NCBI GenBank assembly: GCA_030686995.1
Contig: CM060704.1
Span: 111,854,542 to 111,918,541 of the forward strand
DNA length: 64,000 nucleotides
Direction of reading: 5' to 3'
Source: Artemisia argyi
Lineage: Eukaryota; Streptophyta; Magnoliopsida; Asterales; Asteraceae
Made by a program: the position numbers and the translations under genes. Below are positions 37,361 through 49,134 of the stretch, piece after piece. The notes under the pieces are model-generated. The model did not search any database and had not been told where the DNA came from. It saw only the letters and a program-made list of their open reading frames with translations. Position 1 is the first letter of the stretch, and every line of letters starts with the position of its first letter.

Positions 37361-39502
37361 TGTAAAACCTCGCAAAAATTTGTATAATTAACTTCGGTTA
37401 ATTAAATAAATAATCTCTGTCATTATTGTAATCACCATTTTTACGGGGAAATTTAAAATTTTCTTTGTATATTAAAATGGTCACGATTACGATATTGCAA
37501 AATTCGTCAAACGACAAAACAAGTTCTCGACACAATTAACAAAATATTAATTTCACTAAACTTAATTAATAAAACTAATTAAAATCCAACGGGCCTTTGT
37601 TTTTCTCTAAGCCCAACCAGCCCAATTTCTTAACCCATTTTTATTTCTAAAAATTTCGTATAGACCGACTAAGGAAGCTCCAAAACGCCTCGTTCATTTC
37701 TAATTTCTACACACGACCTACGTATTTTATTGTCTCATTTCATTGACCTCCTAGCCAACTATTAGTGTGTCAATTCTCATGTCCATACGTTGAGTTTTGA
37801 TACGTTTTTAAAAGGCAAAGTGTTCGACTTGTACAAAACCAAATCGATTTGTAATATATTCAAAACTTAACCGTTTTGAATCCCGTTTGTTTCTAATGGT
37901 TCCTAAAAATATTTCTAAGTTGATTTCATGATCAAATATCATCCATGATCAGCTAAAATCGAGTAGTACAAGGTTTAAGCAAATCGTGTATGTATATATA
38001 TGTTGTCGACATTGATACATGAGTCACCCAAACACATCCCGTTTCATGCACTCACATCCCATATTATCTCCATATAATTGTCCTAAGAAGCCAAGTATCC
38101 CTGACATGGTATAGTAGTTCATGTTTCCTCGAGTTATTTAGCACCATACGATCCATTCGAATGGTACCATATATACGTTCATGCATGCATTTGTTTCCTT
38201 CCATTCTCAAACTCTTTTACATATACGTTTCTTCCTAAACATCACCCTTACAAGCCAGGAGTCGATTGATACATAGTTGGAAGCAAGGAAAGTGAAATCG
38301 GGTTTAATATATAAGTATAACGTTTGGGTTATACGATTAGACAATATTTTCTTGTGTTTCACTCGTTTCTACTAGACTCTCTACCACCTCTAAGGTGTTT
38401 TAAGTCTTTCCCAACTCAATTGAATCCAAATCACACGTTAAATTATGGTCATGCATCATATTTATTTTTGTTCGATCGTATATAGTTTCATATATATATT
38501 TTACGTACGTACATATTTTTAGCAACACACAAGTGACTAGCCTCTATCTTGGAAGGCCTAGGAGTCACGTAGCACACCAATTTCACCTTAGTTTTAATGT
38601 TACATGCATTTAACGAGCCTAATTTGAACCATGTTGCACACGTATAAATCACCTAAACACTTAGTAAATATTTCAAGTTTTTCAAATTATATATAATCGA
38701 TTCATACATACTACAAACCATACGTATAACTTTTTATTTCACGTAACAAATGTACCATATTTTTCTACGTACTAATAGACCACCTAGAAAACTATTAGTT
38801 TCATTTACACAACTTATAAAAATAATCACGTTTTGACATACTAATCGAGCCAAATTGAATCGACATGAACCAGTTTTCAAATTCAAAATTTATATAAAAA
38901 CTTTATATTTGGTCGAGTGGGCTTAACCAATGCCCAATAAGATTCTATGATTTAACAGCCCACTGGGCCCATAAAATATATTTTTGGAATCACAAAAGAA
39001 GCCCAAGTTTAAGCCCAAAACATTTTTCATGCCCTCGCCTCTAAATTTTTAAATGGGCTTTTGTTTTAATTCGTTAAGGCCCATAAGCTAGAAAATTAAG
39101 CTTTTCATAAAATAAGCTGTTGAAATAAGCTTGGAATAAATAAAATAAGCTACGGAAATTTTTATAATCATTTTTGTAAAATTGGACTAAAAATGTAACG
39201 CGACGACACCTAGAGGGACTAAAAGTGTAAATATTGGAAAGAAAGGACTAAAACTGTAAAAACAGAAAGTTTAGGATAAAAATTGATAATATATGATGTT
39301 ACAAGCTTAGATTGTAATTTTGGACAAGTAGTGGACAATAAATATAAAATAGATACGAAAAGGACTAACGGTGTAACGCTAACGCCGTTAGTATAAAAAG
39401 TATAAAAATTGGAAAAGAACAAGGATTACACATAATCTATTTGACATTCTCATTTTATTTTCTATTTTACGGCAACCATCACGTCATATGCATTTTATTA
39501 CG

Positions 39503-39560
<58 letters not shown>

Positions 39561-41307
39561 TATTTTTACATTAATAATATATATAACGATATCTAAAAAG
39601 TTAATATTATTACTTACGATTAAAAAGGTAAAACTACGATGGATATTTTAAATAAAGTATTTTATCATATCATGCATGACATAATAATTACACTGCACAT
39701 CATCTATTCGTCATAACGAATAATAATTATTCGTTATTCGTTCGTATTTACCAAACAGTATTTGGTTATATTCTCTGATAAATTTATTTATCAGGTTCCG
39801 TATCAAAGACGTTTCCATAATCGTTTCCATAAATCTCGTTCTACTTTACTTTTCATCATTTCCAATTCAATCCAGGTGAGTCATAGCCCCATTTCCAATA
39901 ATTGTTTTTAAATCATTGGGGGAGATACATGCTTACATATACTTTGATAACTTGATAAGTATTTGAAATAAAATACATTATTCAAATCAATTTCCTAATT
40001 GATATTAAAATAATATAATTTGTGATTTAAAATGTGATATATACAATACATGACAAAATACTTAATTGAAATACTGATACTCGTATGATATTGTTTTTCA
40101 TTCAATTATTTTGATATGTGATATATATAATTTATTGATGAATTACTTGACTGAAATACTGATACTCATATGATAATGTTTTCCATCAATTATTGTGGTG
40201 TGTGATATATATACTTTGCTGATGAATTACTTGACTGAAATACTGATACTCATATGAAAATGTTTTCAATTCAATTATTGTGGTATGTGATATACATGTG
40301 TTACTGGTGAAATATTTAAACTGAATTTCTAATACTCAAACGATACTGTTTTCAAATTGATTACTGTGATACGATACTTGATTACATGATGTTATGCTAA
40401 ATGATCCCACTATTCCTTGATATTGCCTAAGTTAGCTTATCGCCATATAGTCCCTCAATCATGAGCCATTAACCACATGTAAAGTGGGTGCGAATATAGT
40501 GAACAGCTTCGAAACCCGTTAAGGATTGACCCCCTGTCCCACTAATACTTGACGGAATGCCAATTGCAATTGGTTAGTCGTATTAGTCGTGATACACTAT
40601 ATTCGTAGACAAATAGGAATTGGCAAATCACCTATTAATAGAGGGCAGAATCTATCATTGATTTGATAGAACACCCCCTTCTGGTTAAGCTTGTGTGTCA
40701 TGAGGCTTGGTGCAATATCTATAAAGGAAAAATGTATGTTTTCAACATATATTTAGATACAGCTGTATAGGTTTGACCATACGCGAATTGTATATCTAAT
40801 TGATTTAGTATCATGAGTTTCCAGCTCATGTTAGGGTTATTGATTCTTTATTTGAATGTGATTGAATACTTATATGATTTATTTGTGAATATACTCGATA
40901 CTTGTTTTATTACTGTTTGTATTTTATCAATACCAAATATTCCTGAAATCTAACAAAATAAAGGGTTTTTCCTAAAACTCTATGAACTCACCAACCTTTG
41001 TGTTGACACTTTTAAGCATGTGTATCTCAGGTAATTTAACGGAGCAGGACAAGACACGGAGTGGGCATTTATTACTCTGATAAATTAAAATGGTGTAAAA
41101 ATCAAATTTGTCATTTTTACAAGCCTTTATATCTTTTCATAAGATTTTAAATCAAATGGTTCATCTTTTATCAAAATTATTATTTGAATGACAAATAACT
41201 TTCAAAACGTTTCTTTTAAACCATTTTATGTGGTTAAAACTTCGATCCTCACCGTAACACCCAAATTACTTTTCCGCTGCGACAAACTTAAATTTGGGGG
41301 TGTTACA
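37361..41307 (+). repeat. 3' LTR of the gag-only retrotransposon
   Basis: 3,947 bp. It is longer than the 5' copy chiefly because a unit of about 75 bp (GATGAATTACTTGACTGAAATACTGATACTC..) is present about three times at 40,060-40,310 against once in the 5' LTR. This outweighs its shorter (TA)n run, 39,504-39,556. Confidence 0.9.
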
Positions 41308-41645
41308 TCTTGCGCATAACTTTGGGGTTACGCGTAAGATATCTTGTTTCTACGCATAAGGTGATTCTTCAGTCCACTCTTCGTGCAACGGTGACTCAGT
41401 ACTTCCCTAGCTTGGACAAGTTAGTGGAATATTTGACACGGAATATCTTTCAAGCTTGGACAAGTTTGAAAGATTTGTTTGGTTGCTTAACTTTACGCTT
41501 AAACCTAAACTTACGCCTAAGCCAAAGCTTACGCGTAAAGGTTAAAGTTACGCAAAAACTCACTGTTTACGCATAAATTCACCCTTTACGCATAATCTAC
41601 AGTTTACGCCTAAGATTAAAGTTACGCGTAAGCTTACAAATTATC
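41308..41645 (+). repeat. TTACGCNTAA motif array in the copia leader, part 2
   Basis: Some twelve further variants (TTACGCGTAAG, CTACGCATAAG, TTACGCCTAAG) lead up to the copia gag start. They continue the array broken at 29,451. Confidence 0.75.
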
Positions 41646-41724
41646 CATAAGCTTAAGTGTTTACTTCAAAGTAACTCTCATTTCAATCATCTACAAAGAT
41701 CCATCATCCACACAAGTGTTCAAC

Positions 41725-42435
41725 ATGTCTCAACCACCGTACTACAACTTCTCTCATCAACAATATCCTCAGCAACAGCAGTATCATCAACAACAGCAAT
41801 ATCATCAACAGCAACCGTATCAACAACCTTCATAGTATCATCAACAACCGATATATCCACAACAACATCTGTTGATGCAACAACATCAGCTCGTTCCTCA
41901 ACAACAACCATATCTAATGTCAAAACAACCAATTCAGAATCCACCCAAACAACCTCACTGGTTTGATCGGATGTGTGAAGTGATAACAACTCAACAATCC
42001 AGACATGAGGCATGATCAATTGACACACCCCCAATGCTTACACCTGGTAATTATGTTCAGTGAGCAAGTCGATTCTTACGGTTTATTGAACTTATGAAAC
42101 CCCATGGAAAATTCATGAAACAAGTGATCCTTGAAGGACCATTTCAGTGGCCAACTAGACTTGAGGGAGGTGATCCTACTGCTGATCCTCCACGTCCTGC
42201 TACTGAAAAACCTGTTCCTGAGTCTCAACTTACTACTGAACAACTACTTCATCGTGAAGCAGATGAGTATGCCTTGATTTACATACTTCAGGGAATTCCA
42301 AATCCAATCTTCTGAAGTGTTGATGCTCAAAAAATGGATAAAGCTATGTGGGAATATGTTCATCTTCTAATGGAAGGCACTGAATTGAACAAAGAAGATA
42401 TGGAATCAAAACTCTACATGGAATACATGATGAGG
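41725..42435 (+). pseudogene. Copia gag, N-terminal part
   Basis: It starts ATGTCTCAACCACCG after the leader array. A Gln-rich N-terminus (about 60 residues) is followed by PHWFDRM and, after stops near 41,835, 42,014 and 42,061, the gag core from MKPHGKFMKQVILEGP through YILQGIPNPIF to EYVHLLMEGTELNKED. The latter resembles the copia gag pattern GIPxxIY..W..L..GT. A TGA after PNPIF interrupts it again. It is cut at about 42,435 by a Ty3-derived element. It would form the virus-like particle core in an intact element. Confidence 0.75.
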
Positions 42436-43845
42436 TGAAAAATGAACCATTTTTAGGGGGTCATTTAAGCCCGAATTTGAATTTATTTGATCAAATATTG
42501 CCCTAAATCGTTCCTTTAGTCATTTTAGGTACTTTTGAAGTGAATTCTGGAAAAGGAAGCATTTTGGACGTTTTTGGAGCATAAAAGTGAAGAAAACGGC
42601 AAAGTCTTAATTTTCCTTGCTGGGAACAGTACCTGACGGCGTCAAAAGTCTTCATGTGACGGCGTCAAGAGTAAAACAAGAGGTGAAAGTGGTGACGGTC
42701 CAGAGAAAACGTGATGGCGTCACGTTTGACCGTCATGGTTCAAGATATGGTGACGACCCAGAACTTAATTACACATGACGGCGTCAAATCTGGATCTAGG
42801 CAATCCGATCTCATTATGGGTGGTGAGTTGACGGCGTCAAACATTCCTTCTTGACGCCGTCACCCTGTAAAATCTATATATAGTTTTGCAATTTTCATTC
42901 ATTAGAGGGGGACAAGTAGGGTGTAACTTTGGAGAAACCCTAGCACGAATTTTACTGCTTTTTCAAGGGTTTTTACCCTTTGAAACCTTTCATGTCAATT
43001 TGAGATAAGTACTCTTTCAATTCAATCAATATGTCTATGTGTTGCTTGAATATATCTTACGCTTGTCTTGAATTCAACATGCTAGGCTAGATCTCTTGTG
43101 TGTTTGCTTAGATGTAGTGAAACCTAAATGTTGATTATGGGTTGATTGTTTGTTTATAGTTGTTACGGATGATTGTATTCGATGTTAGGCTTAAGAAAAC
43201 TGACTTCCATAGGGTAACATGCTTGAACGTCTTAAGAAACATGAACCAATGCGTACTAGGTTATTATGGTTGTATTTAATGCATGAGCGAATTCTAATGA
43301 TCCCATGTTAGGAGCTTTTAACGGCTCGACATAGGAGTGAAGTAGGAGCTTATAGAGTTGGGGAAGTACGTACGCCACCCCACGAATGGTATTAAGGAAT
43401 ATAACTCGTCATCCATACAATTGTAACAAACTATCAACCTGTAAAAGATATCTAGGGAGTAATGAAACCTAAGTAAACACAACTTTCCCTATTATTGTTC
43501 ACACCAGTAGTTTAATTAGCTTTATTTTCATTTCTGTTATTTTATTTTGATTGCATCTTAGTTATTGGGTTAGTTGACTAGCAACTAATTCCGCCCACTC
43601 TTTCAAAAACCGAGATTTTTAATTGCTTTTATAAAAATATAAAAATGCAAAAAGAATCATCCCTCACCTCTAGACCTAGTTTTTAGGCTTTCTAATCCTA
43701 GCGACACTATTCCTGAGTTGAACGATCAATCCCCCGGTACTTGTCACTATACTATACTACAACGATCAGGTACACTGCCTGGTGGGGGTTGTAAGCTTCT
43801 CGAGATCCCTCGAGAGGTAAAGCCTGGTGCGATTCCCACGTATCA
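42436..43845 (+). repeat. 5' LTR of the truncated Ty3-derived element
   Basis: The last 950 bp match the reverse complement of 61,469-62,400, with shared phrases such as ATGTTAGGAGCTTTT and TTCCGCCCACTC. The 5' third carries many GACGGCGTCA palindrome-like words (42,635-42,860). No second LTR is present. Confidence 0.65.
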
Positions 43846-43849
43846 AGTT

Positions 43850-43871
43850 TTTGGCGCCGCAGCCCGGGGAA
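43850..43871 (+). promoter_or_regulatory. Primer binding site, Athila/Tat type
   Basis: TTGGCGCCGCAGCCCGGGGA follows the LTR end by a few bases. TGGCGCCG..CCGGGGA is the usual Athila/Tat group site. Confidence 0.75.
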
Positions 43872-43981
43872 TAGTTATCGTCTAGGTTAGAATTCCTTTT
43901 TATTAAGTCTACTTGCTAGATTCCTTTCTAGTAAGATTTTTATTTTTATTTTTAGGTTTTCTTTAGTCTATCTTCTTCTTT

Positions 43982-45151
43982 GTGCCTTTGTTTGTAAAAC
44001 CATTTTCATTTGTTTCGATGGCGGATGAAATTCCATTTAGATCATTAACAAATGAGGAACAATTAATTTACTCGGATAGATTTGCTTCCTGTTGCTCCAA
44101 TGAATTTTTAAGTGATCTTAGATATATACAAGAGGAGATGGGTGTAAAGTTTGATAGGTTTGATGAGTTATGCGCATGTGTGGCCTATATTAAACAGTCA
44201 TTGTTAGGATCAATTCCTTTTAGTAAGACCCTTTGGAAAAATTTTGAGGAAAGCCTCCTAACCGTGAACCATGAGTTCAGTGAATTGATGGGTTTGTATA
44301 CATCACAACTTGAAGAAACAATTATAGAGGATTTAGTCGAGCATGATCATATTGAGCAAAAAGACCTAGGTTTTATGATCAATGACTTGGAATCTCAAGG
44401 AACACATGATGAGGATATAGATGATATTGAGATAAGGAAGGATGAGGTAAATAACACAAACCTACAAAGTACCCCACAACTCCCATCATCACTTGAGGAA
44501 TACACACCACCCGTGACTTACCCGAAAGATGTAGAAGAGACTATAGGAGCCCCAATAGAGGTAGAACCCTTGTACCAAAAACCACTAGAGGATATAGGTT
44601 TGAATACTTCTAGTGATAACCTTACTCTTAGTTCTAGGGAATTACCTAGTGTTGATGAATCGGAACCTCAATCTTCACACAACTTTCCATCCTTAGATAT
44701 ACATCTAGGAGACAAAAGAGGAGCCGACCCACCCATCAACCCATATAGTCCGGGTAGTCTTAGGACAAAGGTAGTGGACAATAAGCCTTGTAGAGAGGAA
44801 GCCAATATAGGAGTGGAAAATGACCTTACATGCTTACATCACCCATTTATGATTGATCACAAGAAACATTATGGGTTTAAACCGGGTTTATTAGGTCAAG
44901 ATGGATCCCCAACTAGGAGTCTTTCGAAGTTGATAGAAAATGATCCCTTTCTAGGAGAAAATCTTAATCCACCCATTAACCCGATTGAATTAGGTAAGGT
45001 TATGATGATAGGAGCACAGCCCTTTGAGCATATAATTCATCCACCATTCTTTCCTCACGTGGCATACTTCCACCAAGATGGTGTGCATCGCTACTATCAC
45101 CCGCACTTAATCCTAAGTGTAGGGAAAACCTCCCCTATTTCCATTAAATAA
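43982..45151 (+). CDS. Uncharacterised 389-aa protein of a Ty3-derived element
   Basis: An open frame of 389 codons. The second Met (MADEIPFRSL, 44,018) may be the start. Residues 13-110 are mixed alpha-like with Cys pairs (ASCCSNEF, ELCACVAY). Residues 110-270 are acidic and Ser/Thr/Pro-rich, likely disordered. The C-terminal 110 residues have a compact character (HHPFMIDHKKHYGFKPGLLG, VHRYYHPHLILS, ending TSPISIK). No zinc knuckle, protease or RT motif. The frame is open although the element is truncated, suggesting either recent insertion or selection on the family. Function unknown; gag replacement or accessory protein are possible. Confidence 0.6.
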   Translation: MPLFVKPFSFVSMADEIPFRSLTNEEQLIYSDRFASCCSNEFLSDLRYIQEEMGVKFDRFDELCACVAYIKQSLLGSIPFSKTLWKNFEESLLTVNHEFSELMGLYTSQLEETIIEDLVEHDHIEQKDLGFMINDLESQGTHDEDIDDIEIRKDEVNNTNLQSTPQLPSSLEEYTPPVTYPKDVEETIGAPIEVEPLYQKPLEDIGLNTSSDNLTLSSRELPSVDESEPQSSHNFPSLDIHLGDKRGADPPINPYSPGSLRTKVVDNKPCREEANIGVENDLTCLHHPFMIDHKKHYGFKPGLLGQDGSPTRSLSKLIENDPFLGENLNPPINPIELGKVMMIGAQPFEHIIHPPFFPHVAYFHQDGVHRYYHPHLILSVGKTSPISIK

Positions 45152-46140
45152 GGGTAGAGTCAGGCTCGTGACTTGAACAAAAACAAGCGCTTCTTGGGAG
45201 GCAACCCATGTTTTGTGTGTTTTTTATTTGTTTGATTGTTATTTGTTTCCGTATGCATGCTTTATTTTTATTGTTGGTAGATCATGTTTCAAACTAAATT
45301 GTGAAAATTCTTTATTTTGTTGTTTAACTTCGTCTTAACTTCATACAAAGGTATTTCGCAAAAGATAAGTGTAAGGGGAAACCCCAAATATGTTTTTAAG
45401 AAACGAAATTGATCATGATTCTCCACAATATTAAATGAACATGTGTATTAGTATTTGTTAGAGTTAAATGCTTGTATCGAGTCATAATGATGTTTTGTAG
45501 GATTTTCCAGGAAGTAGGACATAAGTTTTTCCAGAAATTTTCCGGAAACTTAACATAAAGATTTCTGCAGGTCACTTCTGACGTTAACTCCTGACGGCGT
45601 CATGTGTAAAATTCTAGAAATTTTGCTAGTTTTGTTTTTCTAACGGAGTCTTGAAGTTTTTGTTAATTCTTTAGTTTTATAAACTCCAGGAAATCTGCAA
45701 ACATTCATTCCACAAGCATTATATCTTACATTGTTTTCTAGGATTTGTTAGTATATATAGATTGCCGCCGATTTTACGCGAGGTTGCCTTGTTTGTTTTC
45801 TCAGGTTTAACAGGTTACATATGACAAGAAGATGATTTATATTTCTGGAAGGGAAGCTTTGATTGTTCATTTTCTTGGAGGAAGATCTAACCTTGTTAAC
45901 ACACTATCCACACCGAATGAATCAGGGGAGTATTTGATTTCATTCTTTTACCTATTTCACTTTTACATTCTTTAATTGAACATTGGGGACAATGTTCATC
46001 CTAAGTGTAAGGGGATGGTAAATGATGATACCTTATAGGATACACTTGCACTTGAGTTTGTTTGTTTGATGGTAGGTGTGTAATAAAACTATGAGAAATA
46101 CTTGTTAGTGTAATTTTAGCGCCAAATTTAAATTTTTTTA
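45152..46140 (+). other. 3' non-coding region of the Ty3-derived element
   Basis: It contains GCGCTTCTTGGGAGGCAACC just after the ORF, a motif I recall next to ORFs in many plant Ty3-group elements. It also has a further GACGGCGTCA word (45,593) and a polypurine tract GTAAGGGGATGG at 46,007-46,018. Confidence 0.5.
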
Positions 46141-46149
46141 CAACATTTA

Positions 46150-47261
46150 GGAGTGAAACTTTAGCCATAGCAAGCGTCTCATGTTCAAGAACAAAATTAC
46201 TTTAGTTACCCACAACATACAACTTCAAATCAGATGATCTCATATGATTCTTCACAGCAATCGGCTTCAAATCAACTTGTTCCATATGAAAGCAGTGATA
46301 CAATGTACTTCTCAAATTCCAATGAAGATGAAGATGAGGACTTCAATACGTTGAATCAAGGACTTGCTCTTATTGCTCGTGCCTTCAGCAAATTTTCAAA
46401 CAAGACAAATAATCATCTTCGTTCTTCATCTAACACAAGGAATCAAGCTGTCATTCAAGATGGTCAGGTTGAGATACAAAATCATAATTATGGCAGATTA
46501 GGTTCAGGTGGTTATTCGGGAAAATCTGGGAATGGACTGAGGTTTAACAACAATGGAGGATTCAGAAACAACACAGGTGCTCCTCAGTAAAGGGCTGAAA
46601 TTGTTGAAACTGGGAACTCAGACTCTCAGAATGCATTGTGTGCTCCAAGTGTAATGGGAAAGGTCATGTTGCTACTGCTTGTCCTAAACCAAGAACTCAG
46701 GGAAACAAGTTTCATAAGCAAGCATTACTCTTAGCTCTCAAGGATGAAGCTAGCGGAACTTTCACTGAGCAGAAAAACAGCTTTATTGCAAATGCCTACA
46801 ACGATGATGACATGGAAGATCTGGAGGCTAATGTTGTTGTGATGCTTATGGCCAACATGCAGGAACTTCAAGTGAATGATTCAGGCACAGTGTATGACAC
46901 TGATGGTCTGTCTCAGGTACATGATCTCAACACGTGCCTAATACATGAAATAACATCACCCTCTACTTCTGCATCAGATAAGGCGCAAGTTGTTCAATCT
47001 GACTCATCTTTATCTCCTCAAGAAGATGAACAAATGAACACAGATGTTATATTTGATGATGACACAATAGTTTCATTTGATGATCCTATTGAGGATGACA
47101 AACATGATCATGTTGAACAAAATGAACCTTCGTCTGATCCAGACCCTGACCTTATGTTGTTGACCAATCAACTGAATGCTCAAATTTTGCAAATTAGATT
47201 ATGCAATGAGAAAAATAAATCTTTGAAAGCAAAAAAATGCAATTTTAACCAAGGATCTTGA
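46150..47261 (+). pseudogene. Copia gag, C-terminal part with zinc knuckle
   Basis: After the deletion junction the frame 46,234-46,590 encodes an acidic stretch and the RAFSKFSNKTNNHLRSSSN segment. A stop and a frame change follow, then 46,638-47,261 carries the CCHC zinc knuckle CSKCNGKGHVATACP and an acidic tail. Together they are the nucleocapsid end of gag. The stop at 46,588 and the frame change make it non-functional. Confidence 0.8.
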
Positions 47262-49134
47262 GTGCTATAAAATACAACTGTCAAATCTTGAAAACAAAGA
47301 AAAACGAGAAAAAAGTTTTGAAGTGGCGTTTCAAGAATATTATAATAAAGAACAAGATCTTCAACATCAAATGCGGGAATTAATTGAGTCTAACAAAAAT
47401 TGGTTTCTAAATTGGAAAATGAAAAATGCGAACTCAAACAACAAGTTGAACAACTTCAAAAAGAGTTTTCAAAAACAAAAACAGAGCTGTCAACTTGTAA
47501 AACTGAATTTTATGAACACAAAGTGAGAAAAAGGAAAAGAGAAGATTCTTTAATCGGTGAAATTGTGGATCTTGAACGCCAACTAAAGGAATTTCAAAAT
47601 ATTGTTTACAAAACTGGGGGCTCAATCACAACAATTCAAAATGAAGCCAAAACCTTATGGAGGCTTTGCTCTTGGTGACAACAAATCCCGTTTTCTTCAC
47701 AAGGCACTCAAGGAAAATCCTAAAATTTATAATATTGCTCAAATGCTTGATGATTTGATTGTGCGAGTTGTTGTACATGATATTGAGGAAGAAGAAGAAA
47801 TTGAAGAAGAAAGTCGATAAAAAATGAGTCAAATACCATTTTGCAAACTGTATGATTTTTCAAAAGCTCCTCACATTTCGAAATCTTTTGTTCCTCCAAA
47901 AGAAATACCTGAGAAATTATGGTATGTGACCGAGTCATATGTCTCATCTTCCAATGGGGCTCCTGTTCAAACTGTGGCACAAATAAATGGCCCTTTACCA
48001 TCTTCTGGTGTAATTACGCCTTTGCCCAAACGTTGTCGTGTACTTGAGTATTTTAACACTTTTATGGAAGACATCAAAAATTTGAAAAATGCAATTGAAC
48101 GTAATTCAGAAATAAAAATTGCTACTTTTCAATTAGCTTACGAGCGAGAAAAGAGAGAAATTTTTCAAAAACAATTTTTGCCATTCGTTCAACACTTGCG
48201 TCTTTGTGCTAAACGGTGGGAACAGGAACTCCAAAAAGAGGTCAAATCAATGATAAATATTTTCAACTCAAATGAAAATGCATTTTTGGTTCAAAAGCAA
48301 AGAAACAGAGCTTTAAAAAATGATACTGATCGACTCTTGGAACAAGTTCTCAGTGCTGATATTATTTCTGTCATTATAAATGCTCTTTATGAATCTGGTA
48401 CATCTATGCTTGTTGATGATCACTCTGCTGATAATGATTTGTTGAAAACTGAGATTGAGACATTGATACAAGAAAATGAAATGATTCGAAAACACAATGA
48501 TGATGTGCAAACTAAACTGTCAAAAGAAAATTGTCAACTCAAACAAAGACTTGAATGGTGTCAAACTCAAACTATTGAACGTGAATTGCATTTATAGAGT
48601 CAAAATGTTTCAAAAACTTATCAAATTTGCAATGACAATGCATTTTTCAAAAGTCAATGTCTCAAATATGAAAAGGAAATTGCGGAATTAAAAATTGAAA
48701 ACGCCGAATGGCAACAAGACCGCGATGACATTGCTTATTGCAACCGAAAACTTGAGTCTGATATTCAGGATAAAAATCACATCATCATTGACTTAAAAGA
48801 GAAGATTAAGCTACTTGAAAAAGGAAAGTTTGTTGACACCATTATGATAGCACCAGAATTGTATCAAATAGACAAAACAGATAGGGATCATAACACTCAG
48901 AATACTAATGTTAATCCTTCAACTTCTACAGGAATAGTCTCCACTAATAGCGTTAGCAGACCAAAGCGAAAAAGTAACAAGAAGAATAGAATCTTGTAAC
49001 ATATAAGAGGAATAATAGAATCCCAAGGAGTAGAAGATAAACTTAGGAATCTGAATAAAAATCATGTTGCATCTGAATTAGATTCTAATCTGGCAAATTG
49101 TAATCAAAATCTTAGTGTAACGAATGATGAACCT
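47262..49134 (+). pseudogene. Copia coiled-coil spacer between gag and protease
   Basis: Successive frames (47,323-47,526, 47,400-47,678, 47,824-48,597 and a further run to about 49,000) encode Lys/Glu/Gln/Asn-rich sequence with heptad pattern, for example ETLIQENEMIRKHNDD. The run is broken by frameshifts and stops. An extended coiled-coil spacer at this place is a feature I associate with a copia group common in Asteraceae; it is not part of standard copia gag. Confidence 0.6.

Larger units (their letters stand above)
29452..41307 (+). mobile_element. Non-autonomous gag-only LTR retrotransposon (TR-GAG type, Ty3-related) with 3.9-kb LTRs
   Basis: LTRs 29,452-33,295 and 37,361-41,307 start TGTAAAACCTCGC and end GGGGGTGTTACA (the last base of the 5' copy is G). 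The flanks are TCTTA and TCTTG, a 5-bp TSD with one difference. The primer site TGGTATCAGAGC sits at 33,299. The 4.06-kb interior encodes a gag-like coiled-coil protein and a zinc-knuckle protein but no protease, RT or integrase. A small gene runs antisense before the 3' LTR. I counted about 14 substitutions in the first 1.1 kb of the LTRs, so the insertion is fairly recent and clearly younger than its copia host. Confidence 0.88.
42436..46140 (+). mobile_element. Truncated Ty3-derived element (Athila/Tat-type primer site) in copia gag
   Basis: A 5' LTR of about 1.4 kb ends TATCA at 43,845. It is followed by TTTTTGGCGCCGC, an Athila/Tat-type primer site. The interior has a 389-aa ORF, a GGGAGGCAACCCA motif and a polypurine tract, but no 3' LTR copy is found before gag resumes near 46,150. 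About 100 residues of copia gag are also missing, so a deletion removed the element's 3' LTR and part of the host gag. The left edge (TGAAAAATG) is approximate. Its LTR end is homologous to the inverted LTR at 61,469. Confidence 0.65.

Noticed and set aside
41720..42034. A 104-codon minus-strand open frame rich in Val/Asp
   Set aside because: It is the complement of CAA-rich copia gag (poly-Gln); no independent coding signal.
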